Counted from the stretch's first letter, positions 21,969 through 32,970 are shown. The stretch is DNA of 64,000 nucleotides from Heloderma charlesbogerti (GCA_026122225.1 JANEZZ010002198.1:310001-374000), one strand, 5' to 3'. Notes: a model not told the origin generated them from the letters alone. Translations and numbers: made by a program.

Positions 21969-22104
21969 TAAGGGCCAAATGACACATTCTTTAAATCACG
22001 CATAGCTGAGCTTTCTCCCTCCTGTTTTTGTCCCACAATCCCACCCTCTGCAGGAGGGGCAGGGGGTGTTAAAAAAGAAAAGAAAAAAGGTCTCCATTAG
22101 AATC

Positions 22105-22292
22105 ATAATAATATAGGAAGATGTGTTATGCTGAGTAAGGCCATTGGTCCATCTAGCCCAGTATTGTCAACACTGACTGGCAGTGGCTCTCCAGGGTCTC
22201 AGGTTTCCAGTTCTACCAGGAGAAGCCAGGGACTGAACCTGAGACCTTCTGCATGCAAGGCATATGCTCTACCACTGAGCTACAGCTCCTCC
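22105..22292 (-). mobile_element. tRNA-Ala-like SINE with a CR1-like tail
   Basis: On the minus strand the head 'gctgtagctcagtggtagag' continues through 'cttgcatgcagaagg' to the B box 'tctcaggttcagtccc', a clear tRNA-Ala(UGC)-like body. The 3' part 'ctgggctagatggaccaatg' and 'gccttactcagca' resembles the 3' end of the CR1 copy at 33830-33893 (ctagatggacccttggtctg). This suggests CR1-dependent mobilisation. The tRNA fold is degraded and there is no aminoacyl end, so it is not a tRNA gene. No clear TSD. Confidence 0.75.
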
Positions 22293-23266
22293 CTGTATCT
22301 GGGCTATAGCTCCAGAACAAAATTTCTCTTTAAATGACTCTTTCGCCCTCACTATTTCATCAATCAACCTGATATTTTTCAGGTATGTAAAACCAACACT
22401 TCTTTCTGGCACCTGAATATTTCAGAAAGATTGGTGAAACTATTCCAATTTTATGAAGTTTAGAACAACTCCCCCTGATGACCATTTTGCACAGTGGAAT
22501 TCTTGTTTTTACTCTCTGTCCTTAGCAAAGGACACATTATTGTGTCTCCTTTAATTTGCCAATTATTTATACTTGTCCCCAGAATTTGTATAATGGGAAC
22601 ACTATAGTTCCCACTGTTTGGGATCTGAAATACAACTGGAGATATCTATGGATGGCAGGTTCCTATTCTTAATGGCAACTCTTTTGTCGCTCTTGTTGAA
22701 GGCAGCCATTTCTGTACATAACACTGTGGTTTGTTTTTAAAATGTCTCCTTAGTAGGAGTACTGCTGGAAATCAGCTAAAGTTTATTCAGTTAAAATCAT
22801 TATCCTCTGTAGTAACAATGAGAGTTGATCACACGTGCAGGATAAGTTTGGAAATAATGTTAATAGGCTTTTGGAAGGATGTTTAGTTAGTCGTAATGTA
22901 GAGCAAAACCCTGATAGATCAACCATTGCTTTCTGGCGCTCTGAGACCCAATGCTAAAGAAGCAAACAAACAACAAACAAGATCCTGAAAGGTTTCTTTG
23001 TTGCGTGTCATATTGCATAATAGAGCATGGCAGTATTGATGACACCAGCTGTGCTATACAACATAAAGAATATCGTTTCATTTGGGGAATGGCAGTTTTA
23101 ATACACTATTTCTTCTGGCACATTGTTCAGCCCACGTCAGGAAACAGCATGGCTGAAGACACCATGTAGAGTTGCATTCATATCTGATGTGACTGAATGA
23201 AAAGAATGACATCGGGGAACATATCTGGCAGCTTTTATCCTCAAGGAAGCTTGTGGAAGAGTCATA

Positions 23267-23655
23267 GAGCATTTTTACACCAGCCTAAAATCCTGCATTT
23301 AAAACAGGGCTTTCTGCTTCCATTTTAAATGCAGGATCACAACGAATCCCCTTTTCACCCGTTTCCTTTCCCCCCACCCCCTTCCCCCTGCCTCCTCCCC
23401 ATATCTGAGTCTTCCATTAACTTTCATTGATCTCGCTCCTCTTCTTGCCGCTTTTCCTCTTTTCATGGAGGGAACTCAAGCGGAACACAACGAGGTAATT
23501 TGATAGCTCATTATCTGCGATCTAGTTAAAAATGGAACAAAGGGCATTTAGTGCAGGAGGCACCCTGGAGGTTCACGGCATCATGTAAGGAGCTCGCAAA
23601 CTTCCATGAAGGAGCAATCTCAATTGCAGGATAAAAGCTCCATGTGAAGGAGCCC
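23267..23655. mobile_element. Harbinger-like MITE, 'ACACCAGCCTAAAATCC' family, copy 1
   Basis: Begins 'gagcatttttacaccagcc' and ends 'tccatgtgaaggagccc', with a 3-bp ATA direct repeat on both sides (23264-23266, 23656-23658). A hairpin near the left end pairs 'atcctgcatttaaaa' with 'ttttaaatgcaggat'. Nearly the same structure occurs at 32067-32438. Non-coding. Confidence 0.75.
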
Positions 23656-23714
23656 ATAAACAAACTCAACTCTTCCAATAGGTGTTTCTTTTGCCGCTCT
23701 CTCACAAGCTCTCC

Positions 23715-23880
23715 TGCCGCCCATGCACCACTGTGTTGCGCCGCCCAGCTCCCCTTCCCATCCCTGTGTCATGCCCCCACCCCTTCCCCTTTTTGCCCTG
23801 TGTTGCGTCCCCCTTCCCACTGTGTCATACACACCCGCATTGCACCCTCACCCCTTCCTCTTTCTACCACTGCATTGCAC
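23715..23880. repeat. C-rich degenerate minisatellite, second array
   Basis: Variants of 'ccccttccca-ccctgtgtca' repeat every 25-40 bp, closely like 16935-17130. Long frames here on both strands are by-products of the repeat. The region 23880-24240 shows nothing recognisable. Confidence 0.55.
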
Positions 23881-24240
23881 CAGGGTGCAGGCGAGCTGTC
23901 TGGGGAGCCGCGTCGTATGGAGGGAGCAGCCAGCACAGCTCCCGTCTGCAATATCAGGACAATGATACTGTCCTAGCTTACAGGGTTGTGGTAAGGATTG
24001 GCAAGATAATAGTGTGCTTTGATCATGGTATTGCACTATATCTAATATATCTTATGTATAACTATGCTGTAATAGGGTTAATGTTGTTTATTGGGGATTT
24101 GGGAAAGAGCTGTACTTAAGAGAAAAATCAGTCGTGATATGCAACCCATAAGTGGGCAACAGCATCTGTGAAAACTGATGCTGCAAATCGCCCCCAAAAG
24201 ATAGCATGTGACACTGAATATTGGGGGGGGGAATGCAACC

Positions 24241-24508
24241 ATGTGGTGTGGTGGCAAGAGTGTTGGACTAGGAGCTGGGAGATCCGGGTTCTAGTCCCCA
24301 CTTGGCCATGGAAGCTCACTGGGTGACTTTGGGCCAGTCACAGACTCTCAGCCCAACCCACCTCACAGGATTGTTGTTGTGAGGATAAAATGGAGAGGAG
24401 GAGGATAATGTAAGCCGCCTTGGGTTCCTTGCAAGAGGAAAAAAGGCAGGGTATAAAAGTGCAATCAATCATCAGTCAATCAATCAATCAATCAGTCAAT
24501 CAACCAAA
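24241..24508 (+). mobile_element. CORE/MIR-type SINE, copy 2
   Basis: Same plan as 21723-21968: 'gtggtgtggtggcaagagtg', 'gatccgggttctagtcccc', CORE block 'ctcactgggtgactttgggc', and tail 'ggcagggtataaaagtgcaa' ending in (ATCA)n with some CAGT variants. No unambiguous TSD. The following 24510-25030 has no recognised feature apart from an isolated 'aataaa' near 24863. Confidence 0.82.
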
Positions 24509-25034
24509 CATGGGTCTGTAAGCCAACTCTGACACTGAAGGCTCTGAGAACACAGTTATAGTGTGGCATATACATATATTTAAATAAATACATAAAAATA
24601 AAATGTAGAGATCAGGAGAACAACCGTCTGACAGTCGCAGCCTGTGAAAACAAGGCATGTGAGTTGTTAAACAAGAATTGTTACATACGCACCATACTGT
24701 GAACTTTTTTGTTTGACTGTGCTTAATGGTTATGCTGCCAAAGTAAGCAGCAGGACTAAAACAGATTAGGAGCAGTTGAGGAATTCTGTGAACTTGCTGG
24801 ATAATCTGTAAACAGCGATCCCAGTGGAGAGGACTTAGAAAATCTGGAGCGCAAATGTTACACGAATAAACGTTTTGTAACTTATGTCATTTTATTATAA
24901 AACACAGATGCTGAGTTTTGTTGTCGTTCATGTTTTGTTTTTGTTTTTTTGTAAAGAGACACTTCAGGCTAGTGATCTAACTGTCATACGCTGGATTGAA
25001 ATTTGCAGACAGAAGAACTGTTTGAGTACAGTCA

Positions 25035-25372
25035 ATGCTGGCTCTGGGTTTTTGAGGGAGGGGGCCTCAATGAGCCCCTCCCTCTGTGAATCTACCTTCT
25101 CACCACCATTGTCACTAGCTGCTATTGCTCCTCATCATCTTTCTCAATATTGCTACCACTTGCTTTCTTCACAGGCTGAGAGCCAGTGAACAAGGAGGCA
25201 GTGGCATCTACTGTTCCTCCTTCTCACCCCCACTACTGTCTGGGTCAGAAGGAGAGGGAGATGAACAAGCAGGTTGCAATTGTGAAGAGGGGGCTCTTGT
25301 CAGAGGGCCCCTGCTGGGGTGTGGGCCCTTGGCAAATGCCCAACCATGCCTACCTTTGACACCCTGAGTAGA
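25035..25372 (+). mobile_element. Unnamed interspersed repeat, copy of the 40960 family
   Basis: Shares with 40960-41261 the ordered blocks 'gctgctattgctcctcatca', 'gcagtggcatctactgttcc', 'gaacaagcaggttgcaa', 'ctcttgtcagagggcccctg' and 'gggtgtgggcccttggcaa'. No coding capacity. The stretch 25373-26024 holds nothing I recognise. Confidence 0.65.
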
Positions 25373-26024
25373 AGTTTAAAAGCATGAAAGATGGAAGGGC
25401 ACTGGGAATCAACAGCATTTCAATTTTGGTGGTGGATTTTCCAAGAAAAGCTACTGCTGAGGTGTGTTTGTAAAACAGAGTGGACTTTCAGTAGGTTTGC
25501 ATATCCATAGTACAAGCATGCTTCCAAATATACTTAATTAGTGGCAGAGCTATTGAAAAAGAAAGGCTGAGAAAGATCTGCCAGATCTGCAAGCACTGTT
25601 TTAGGCCTTGGAAACTGTTTTATTTCATGTATGACAATTTGTCAAGGATATATTAATATTCTGTAATATGTTAACTAAAGTGGAAGAGAGATGAAATTCT
25701 ACATTATCTGGCTGAGATCCTATGTCACATGAGCCAACTTTCATTTGTGCAGTGGGAGTTTCCTCTCCTCTCCCCTACTCTCTGGAGCAGATTTGAAGAG
25801 CATGGGGGGTCCTCAGAGGAGAAGGTGAATCACCCCTTCCCCATTCCACTGATGGAAGCCCTTCTATCTGTGGGAGGGTTTAATTGTACATCCCCCATTG
25901 CATGAATAATAGATTTGTTCAAAATATTGCTCTTCATTAGAAAGGTCAGCTATTTCACTGAACAACATCACCAATGTATAAGCACTGTTATCTGCTGAAG
26001 AAAGATGCAATTTGCCAATTAAAC

Positions 26025-26218
26025 ATCAATGTTTTATAGTACACAAAGTCAGGAGCTATATCATGTGCATTCTAATAAAACATGGGGGAGGAAAGATTAT
26101 TTACAATGTGCAGACTTTCTTCATCAAATTTGCTTTCACACCCATAAACCAGCCTTGTAAATAGGCTCACAAAAGCTACATTCCTGCAGACATTTTTCTT
26201 ACTAGCTGGTTATGGACA
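26025..26218 (+). repeat. Dispersed direct repeat, copy 1
   Basis: About 194 bp, from 'atcaatgttttatagtacac' to 'ctagctggttatgga', recurs in the same orientation at 27838-28035 with scattered mismatches. Either two copies of an unnamed element or a local duplication. Confidence 0.75.
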
Positions 26219-26338
26219 GCAGAATTGCAAATGGCTTATTATCATCATCATTACATTTCTATACTGCCCCATAGATGAAGCTCTTACACAAGAGTGTCAC
26301 TTTATTCACTGGGACTAATCCCAGAACATTGGAGTGGG

Positions 26339-26696
26339 CAGTGGCGGCTGGTGACTCCAGTTCCAAAGGGGCTATAATTCTATTCAGGGTTTTAGTTACC
26401 ACCAGCCAAAACTCTAATGGTGCTATCCAAGGTGCTGAAAGGTGCTGAACCCTACTCCCCAAAATAAGAGACCCAGTGTGGTGTAGTGGCTAGAGTGCTG
26501 GACTGGGAGTCGGGAGATCCGGGTTCTAGTCCCCACTCGGCCATGGAAGCTCACTGGGTGACTTTGGGCCAGTCACAGACTCTCAGCCCAACCTACCTCA
26601 CAGGGTTGTTGTTGTGAGGATAAAATGGAGGAAGGAGGAGGATCATGTACGCTGCCTTGAGTTCCTTGGAGGAAAAAAGGCAGGATATAAATGCAA

Positions 26697-26727
<31 letters not shown>

Positions 26728-26834
26728 AATGGTTGCATTGCCTTGGACAGCACCGTTAGAGTTTTGCCTGGTGGTAACTACAACTCTGAGTGGAATCACA
26801 GCTTCTCTGGAACTGGGGTCACCAACAGCCACTG
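26339..26834. mobile_element. hAT MITE interrupted by a CORE SINE
   Basis: Left end 'cagtggcggctggtgactcc' and right end 'ggtcaccaacagccactg' are inverted and belong to the family at 20269-20488. A perfect 8-bp TSD, GGAGTGGG, flanks the whole unit at 26331-26338 and 26835-26842. The halves (26339-26470 and 26729-26834) join to an intact MITE of about 235 bp. The TSD identifies the family as hAT. Confidence 0.9.
26471..26728 (+). mobile_element. CORE/MIR-type SINE, copy 3, inside a hAT MITE
   Basis: Head 'gtgtggtgtagtggctagag' with 'gatccgggttctagtcccc', CORE block 'ctcactgggtgactttgggc', tail 'aggcaggatataaatgcaat' ending in (AAAT)n at about 26695-26728. It splits the MITE at a 'ccccaaaat' site; a short AAAAT repeat is the probable TSD remnant. 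Confidence 0.88.
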
Positions 26835-26892
26835 GGAGTGGGGGTAGATGGGAAGGCATCACCAGTTCATTTGCTACCATGGACAGGCACTA

Positions 26893-26920
26893 GAGGGAAG
26901 GGGAGGGGAGGGGAGGGGAG
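26893..26920. repeat. (GGGGA)n tract
   Basis: Four to five 'aggggagggg' type units. The rest of 26845-27560 shows no gene or clear transposon. Confidence 0.6.
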
Positions 26921-27564
26921 TTGAGTGTGTGTTGTCAGGGAGGAAACTATCCCTGATTCTGGTAGCTCACATAAAAAAATGCCTTCTCCCCGCATATATT
27001 TCCTTGTCACCGATGGCTATCAGGCATGCACTTAAATACAAGACTGGTATAACATCTGCTTGTGTGGGTCCTGGGGGGCTTGGCTGGAATAAAACTTGCA
27101 AAGTTTTAAAGTGAAAGAATTTCTTTAGTTGGAATAAGAAACATACCACATAGAGTTAAATACATACATGATCTTTTTGAATAAGAACAATGCAACCGAT
27201 AGTCTTTCTGAGTCCAAAGAGAAAATTGGAATGTTCATGCTTGCAAACTTGCAAACTTCATCGCCAGGCCAAATGTTCCTCGATTTTATCAAGGTGCTGT
27301 TCACTTCTGAGTTAATTCTCTTACAAACAGCTTTAGTTCTAGAACAACAGGACAACAACAGCAAGAACTAACTTATAAATTGCCATTTGCAGGACACAGC
27401 CCTATGGTAACAATACAAATATAACAATTACTACAAAAATATATTCCCCATCCCATTACTAATTAACCATGCATATATATCAATTAAATTTACCTTATGC
27501 AAGGTGATAAGAGCCCAGTAATACTAAGTGTGTCAGTTCAACTTCCCCGTTCAGCTCCCCACCA

Positions 27565-27760
27565 GAACTGACACATTGACTGGGTTTGCATGATTGCAGG
27601 GTGGTTAATAAGCCATGGTAGCTTGTTAACCACTGTGTGCATGTTGTGTTATGCAAACCTGGCCAAGAAGGCTTGTTCCCATGGGTAACAAGCCACCCAG
27701 AACCCTACAACAGCTCTTGTGTTTGAGGTGGCTCGTTACCCACCCTGGTCGGATTTGTAT
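27565..27760. mobile_element. Palindrome-bearing repeat, second copy of the 16500 family
   Basis: 'cagggtggttaataagccat' and 'gcttgttaaccact' parallel 16665-16710; further inverted pairs 'aacaagccaccc' and 'gaggtggctcgttacc' lie at 27685-27740. Ends not resolved. Confidence 0.45.
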
Positions 27761-27837
27761 GACTCAACAAGCTGCGCTGCTGAGGTTATTATTCTAATCC
27801 CACTAGCACACAACCAGCATATGCGGCAGAGGAAATT

Positions 27838-28035
27838 ATCAATGTTTTATAGTACACAAGGTCAGGAGCTATGTCATGTGCACTCTAATAAAAGATAGGG
27901 GAGAAAAGATTATTTACAATGCCCAGACTTTCTTCACTGAATTTGTTTTCGCACCCATAAACCAGCCTTGTAAATAGGCTAAGAAAAGCTACTAGGCTGC
28001 AGACATTTTTTTTTTAACTAGCCTGCTTATGGACC
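27838..28035 (+). repeat. Dispersed direct repeat, copy 2
   Basis: Matches 26025-26218 in the same orientation, 1.8 kb away ('cagactttcttcactgaatt', 'cacccataaaccagccttgt'). Short AAATGAAACT repeats follow at 28195-28250. No gene is visible to 28590. Confidence 0.75.
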
Positions 28036-28592
28036 GAGCAAGCTCCTTTACCCTAGCTGTACTTAGACTTCTCCAGGCTGCTTCTTCCTGCTCCCTCTTC
28101 TGGTCTCCCCAACTCTGCTCTTAATGCTCTGGTCTTTCTGACTCTCTGTCTTTATACCCTCTCCCCCAAAACCAGAAGTATTGCTTCAAACCTGAAGAAA
28201 TGAAACTTAACTGGGGAAATGAAACTGAAACTTAACTTGGCAAATGAAACTACTCCTCTCAGGGATACCACCTTTCAACAAAAAAACTCCAGGTCTCTAG
28301 GCCTGACCTTTTTCTTTCTTTGCCTCTGCAGGCCTCAAACCTTCACATCTGCTCTGTCTTTCTGTCTCTCCTTCCAGTTCTCCACTGAAGGACTCTACCC
28401 CTCCTGGGCTAAGCAAATCAGTTAAGGGGCTTCATACTGGCATAAATATTTCCCTTTGGGGAACAGTTCTTCTCTAAACCTATTTTAAGGTGCTCATAAC
28501 AAGCCGCCGCCCCCCACTTAAAGCACAAGCCATGACCAGTGCTAGCCTTACTACAGGTAAACAATGAAACATAGCTGCTTCTCCTCCTAGAA

Positions 28593-28737
28593 CAGCCTTC
28601 TCCAACCTGACACCCTCCAGATGTGTTGAGCTACAACTCCCATTATGCCCAGTTAGAATGCCTAGTGGTTATGCTGATTGGGGGGATGGGAGTTGTAGTC
28701 TGGCACATCTGGAGGGCGGCCAGGTTGGGCAAGGCTG
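28593..28737. mobile_element. hAT MITE, CAGCCTTCTCCAACC family
   Basis: Left end 'cagccttctccaacctgaca', right end 'ccaggttgggcaaggctg'; arms also share 'ctacaactcccat'/'atgggagttgtag'. Flanks TCCTAGAA and TTCTAGTA agree at 6 of 8. Other copies: 42249-42384 and 47596-47727. Confidence 0.8.
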
Positions 28738-28749
28738 TTCTAGTAAAAA

Positions 28750-30055
28750 TGACTCAATCTGAGTTGTGCAGAGCTTGAATTTGGCAGGCGTGTGCATGAG
28801 AGACACAGAAGGGAAACTTAAGGCCCTGGGAAGGAGTGGAGAGTAGCAATGGATTTGGAACCAATATGAAATACAGAAACAATAAGCAACACTTTGGAAG
28901 AGGAAATACAATTATCTTGCAAGTGGCAAAATTAGTCTCTAAACCACTTGCAGTTTCCAAGGGGAATGTCCTTTCCCCTCTCCTTCTACCAAATGTTCCT
29001 TATGCTGAGTGTAGTTTCCTTAATCTACAGTGGCTGCTTCTCTTATTTCTAGTTAGTTATTTGAATGCAGAGTGGTCAAGAATGTCTCATCTGGCTTTAG
29101 TTATAAACTGCGCTGCCCCATCAAATTTTGAATTATTGTGCTTTCTCTCACAACTTGTTTTTCTGCCTGTGTATACTTTCCTCATGTGCCAGGCCCCAGC
29201 TGCACCTGTGCCACCTGCAACACCACCAGTCACGATGCAGAATAAGCTCCATGGCATTAGGGTTATCTCACGTGTGTCCACACAGCCTCCCTAAAAAGAA
29301 ACTGCAATTCCAACTATACTCCCAGGACTGCTCTGCACCTGCTGGTTCAGGAACTGCTGCATCACCCACATTTTGCAACAATTTAAACATAGCAACTTTA
29401 GCTTTCTCTGGGAAGGTGGCGGCCATTGTTTGGCCCCATGGCAGTCAACCAGAGAGCCCTAACAAATGCGCCAATAGGGAGCAGGCAGTTGCGGACAGCA
29501 CCTTTGCTCTGCTCCCCATCCCCCTGCCCTCCAGCCTCCAGGAAGAAAAAATAAATAAAATAAAAATGGCAACTGCAGCAGCCAGGGACCTCTGGGACCA
29601 CATTGTAAGTTGCATCTGGGTGTGCAAACCAGCCTCAGAGATTTGGGGCACTAAGACAAAGATCCAGGGCCCATGCCATCATGCTCCCCTCCCCACGCCT
29701 CTGCTCAGGCCTCCTACTTGCCTTAAATGAGCTAGGAAAATTAAATGATAAGATGAGTGAAACAATGGCAGTGATAGCACACTGCTATCATAAGCTTCTA
29801 AACCTTTTATGGTCTCAGCAACTGCTCATCCACGCCTTCCACTAGCGCTGGCCATAGCTCCATCATATGCACAGCTGACTTTGATCAAACTGATATTTTT
29901 GAAGGCATGGATTATTTCCTTTTTGAAATCCCCTTTCCATCCTATGTTGTAAATATGTCTCCTGCTACTGATATACATATCTTCCATCATGGAACTCAAG
30001 GTGCATAGATTTATTATACCATCCAGGCAACAGCCAGATCCAGCCCAGCTGCTCC
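28750..30055. other. Stretch without recognised features
   Basis: Reading frames up to 200 codons occur here, but they show no domain, no repeat-family match within the window and no splice context I can support. I see no transposon boundary. Confidence 0.4.
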
Positions 30056-30063
30056 ATGTAACC

Positions 30064-30414
30064 TAGGAGTGGGGAACCTCTTTCAGCCTGCGGGAGGAAT
30101 TCCATTCTGGAGAGGTTCTGAGGGGTGGGGGGCAGGGGAGAGGGGAGAGGGAGGGCTGCAGCCTAAGGGTGGTCGGGGCCAAAGGAAAAAGGGGCAAGAC
30201 TAAAATACCAAAGGTACCAGCATGTTGTAGCTTAAAGCTCTTACTGCAGAGGCATCTCAACCATTTAGAATGGCAAAAAACTGCACAAAAGCTGGGAAAC
30301 CACCAAATGATTAGTGGTCATGGGGGAGGGATGGGGCCAGGAAAGGGGTTGTGGCCATGTGGGGAACCCAGGTGGTCTGGATTGGGACCACAGGCCTGAG
30401 GTTCTGCATCCCTA
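30064..30414. mobile_element. hAT-type element, TAGGGATGCAGAACC family
   Basis: Left end 'taggagtggggaacctcttt' is mirrored by the right end 'gaggttctgcatcccta'. Flanks ATGTAACC (30056-30063) and ATGTAAGC (30415-30422) agree at 7 of 8, supporting a hAT insertion. The interior holds 'gtagcttaaagctcttactg', shared with 5130-5290 and 21541-21700. Non-coding. The next 500 bp to 30940 holds nothing recognised. Confidence 0.8.
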
Positions 30415-30939
30415 ATGTAAGCTTAGACCATGTCCTAGAATTTAGCCTCAATGATTGTCCCATCAAATTCTTCTGCAGCAGCTGTTCTAATCCCCTCACC
30501 CCCAAAGAACCCAGATCTCATCTCCTTCCAAGGTGGCTCATTTTCCAGTTACAGTCTCAAGACGTTTTGGCCAATGCATACAATAAACTGCATACATGAA
30601 TTTCTGGTGCACAGCAAATGTAGGCAAATAAATGCCACCCCCCACATATTAAGATTCACTCTGTGCCATGGCAAAGGCAGTCTACTGATTTACAACAATA
30701 AATTACCTTTGTGACAAAAGCTGCAATTGATAGTTTTGCCCTTTCAAGATAAACTGGCTGGATTGTTGGCAAAACCTTTCATATGTACCAAGGTAATTTC
30801 CTTTCTGCTTTGGTTGCTCACGGTGAGGAGTGTGTCCAGGAAACAAAGTCCTTTCATACAATTAACATCTTAGTACAAGCCTGCTCATGAATTGGTTAAG
30901 TACAGCAGGGTCTCAATGAGGGAATATTTATCAATTAAT

Positions 30940-31377
30940 TTTAAACATTTCTTGTCTGCCTTTCAGGGCAGAAGCCCTCCCAAGGCAGCTTACAGCAATA
31001 AAATTCATTAAAACATTTAAAATATTACAAGCAGTAGAAACATAAACACAATAAAATAGCAATAACAGCAACAACAAAAGCCAACAATAAAACCAGCAAC
31101 AACGATAACGGCAGTAACAGCAACAATAGACATCATATCAGGAAAAAGCCACAGTAAAATAATATGTTTTCAAGGCCTTCTTAAAAGCCTGCAATGACGG
31201 GGCACGGTGGACCTCTGATGGCAACTTGTTCCAACGGTGTGGAGCCACAGCATAAATAAATGAATAAAGTAGAGCAGGCAACCAATGGTTGGGTTCACTT
31301 TGTCCCAAATGAGTGAAATGAGCCTTACATCTGGTGGCCACTTCAGCATCTCGGAAAAAGGTGACACCGATTTGCAT
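30940..31377 (-). pseudogene. L2-type LINE ORF2 C-terminus and 3' UTR
   Basis: The minus strand reads 'AVAPHRWNKLPSEVHRAPSL' and then 'QAFKKALKTYYF', the conserved L2 ORF2 C-terminal block. It continues into an AT-rich 3' UTR with CAA/CAG-rich stretches and the end 'ctgccttgggagggcttctg', 'aaaggcagacaagaaat'. Upstream reverse transcriptase sequence is absent: a 5'-truncated, inactive copy. Confidence 0.72.
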
Positions 31378-31574
31378 AATATTTGTATATTAAAATTTAG
31401 ACGTATAGAGGCAAATTTTAAAATATATTGTTATTAAAATAGAAATACAATACAGCTGACCACAGTGGGGAAGACTGTGACCTGGTGGCCTATGTGCCTG
31501 CCTGATCAGGTACATACCACTAATGGGCTACTTCAAGCCTTCTGTGTTCCCTCCATTTTTATGGTTATATATCT

Positions 31575-31712
31575 ATAAATAGGCCTTGGGCTGGACATCC
31601 CCTTCAAATGGAGGACGTTCAAATGGAGGACGCCTTCAAATAGACGATTGTCCTCTGACTGTCCAACAAATAGGGGACTGTCCTCTGTAAAGTAGGACAC
31701 CTGGCCACTCTA
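31575..31712 (-). mobile_element. Inverted copy of the GGTGTCCTACTTT repeat family
   Basis: Plus-strand 'gtcctctgtaaagtaggaca' and 'cacctggccac' are the reverse complement of the starts of 19326 and 57200 copies. A local 20-bp duplication ('ttcaaatggaggacg') lies at 31605-31633. Confidence 0.6.
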
Positions 31713-31764
31713 CTTACATCTGATCTTTCAAGTAAAAAGAATGGGGCAGAAGGTCTAAATTTAC

Positions 31765-31785
31765 ATTTCCCTCCCTCCCTCCCTT
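31765..31785. repeat. (CCCT)n tract
   Basis: Short pyrimidine repeat in otherwise featureless sequence between 31713 and 32060. Confidence 0.7.
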
Positions 31786-32066
31786 TTATTAATTTACAAC
31801 TGAGCCTGGTTTCCAGAGTAACAGTACGGTAATACCTTTATTAGGACCAACAAAGCAGTCTTAAAGAAATGAGATGCTTTCAAGTTCACCCAGACTTTTC
31901 ATCAAGCTGGATGTGACACACACACTCAAAAGGTGGGGGAGGGAAACATAAAGGATGTTTCCAGAGTATTTGCCTTGGACTTTCATTACCAAAGCCAGTT
32001 CTTGCTTTGCAGCTCATGTGATTTATTTCAAACAGAGACTTTGCAGTTAGCCGTTAATGTGACTAA

Positions 32067-32438
32067 GGGCATCTCTACACCAGCCTAAAATCCTGCATTT
32101 AAAAGGGGGCTTTCTACTTCTGTTTTAAATGCAGGATCACAACTGACTCTCTTTACACACACTTGCTTTCCCCCCTCCGCTTCCCCCCTCCTCCCTGTAT
32201 CTGAGTCTTCCATTATCTTTCATTGACCTCGCTCCTCTTTTGCTGCTTTTCCTCTTTTCATGGAGGGAACTGAAGCAGAACACAACAGGGTAATTTGATA
32301 GCTCATTATCTGCGATTTATTTTAAAATGGAACAAAGGGCATTTAGTGCAGGAGGCTCCCTAGAGGTTCACGGAGCCTGCAAACTTCCATAAAGGAGCAA
32401 TCTCAATCGCAGGATAAAAGCTCTGTGTGAAGGAGCCC
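32067..32438. mobile_element. Harbinger-like MITE, 'ACACCAGCCTAAAATCC' family, copy 2
   Basis: Starts 'gggcatctctacaccagcc', ends 'tctgtgtgaaggagccc', flanked by TAA at 32064-32066 and 32439-32441. The same hairpin (atcctgcatttaaaa / ttttaaatgcaggat) and the same order of interior blocks as 23267-23655. Confidence 0.82.
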
Positions 32439-32441
32439 TAA

Positions 32442-32522
32442 GGCTACAATCCTATACACGTGTTCATGGGAATAAGACCTGCTGAACACAGTTGGGCTTA
32501 TTGGCAGCATGCATAGGATTGT
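32442..32522. mobile_element. Harbinger-like MITE abutting the previous one
   Basis: 'ggctacaatcctatacacgt' to 'gcatgcataggattgtgctg' is a GCAATCCTATG-family copy that begins directly after the TAA closing the neighbour. Confidence 0.65.
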
Positions 32523-32689
32523 GCTGCTCAAAAAGCAGATATTTCTGTATGGGAATCACTCCTCAACATGTAATTCAGTGATCAGGTGCATTCTTTTATG
32601 ATCTATGGCTAATGTTTTGCTCCATCTCCTTCTTCATCAGAGGCTATAATTCCCCCCCCCCCATAGGCAACCTTCACTCCTTTTTCCTA

Positions 32690-32755
32690 ATACTTTTTCC
32701 TAATACTTTTTCCTAATACTTTTTCCTAATACTTTTTCCTTTTTCCTAATACTTG
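32690..32755. repeat. 13-bp tandem repeat (about 5 units)
   Basis: Units of 'cctaatacttttt' run head to tail, with one partial unit before the last. Confidence 0.88.
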
Positions 32756-32797
32756 GAGTGCTCCCAGATGGAGCGGTCTGAGCACTGATGCTCAAAA

Positions 32798-32970
32798 GCA
32801 TTGTGCAGTTATTGCACCTTTTCTTTCTTAACAGAGTTTTTGTGGTAAGAAAAAAGACAGAAGAGGTGGTGAGAAAATATGGAAGGGTTATAAGTGGAAG
32901 ATGACAACATCTCAATCCCTTGTAAAATTCTGTGAATGAGGCAGAATGGAGTGATTAAAGCCTCATCTCG
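32798..32970. mobile_element. Unnamed interspersed repeat, copy 2
   Basis: Counterpart of 3308-3490, with 'aggttataagtggaagatga'-like core (here ggttataagtggaagatgac) and 'tgtgaatgaggca'. The flank to 33290 has no recognised feature. Confidence 0.6.

Noticed and set aside
22225..22291. A tRNA-Ala gene on the minus strand
   Set aside because: Stem pairing is degraded, there is no proper acceptor end, and it continues into a SINE body.
29128..29730. A 200-codon plus-strand frame
   Set aside because: No domain, low-complexity composition, no second copy and overlapping frames on the other strand; more likely a chance frame.
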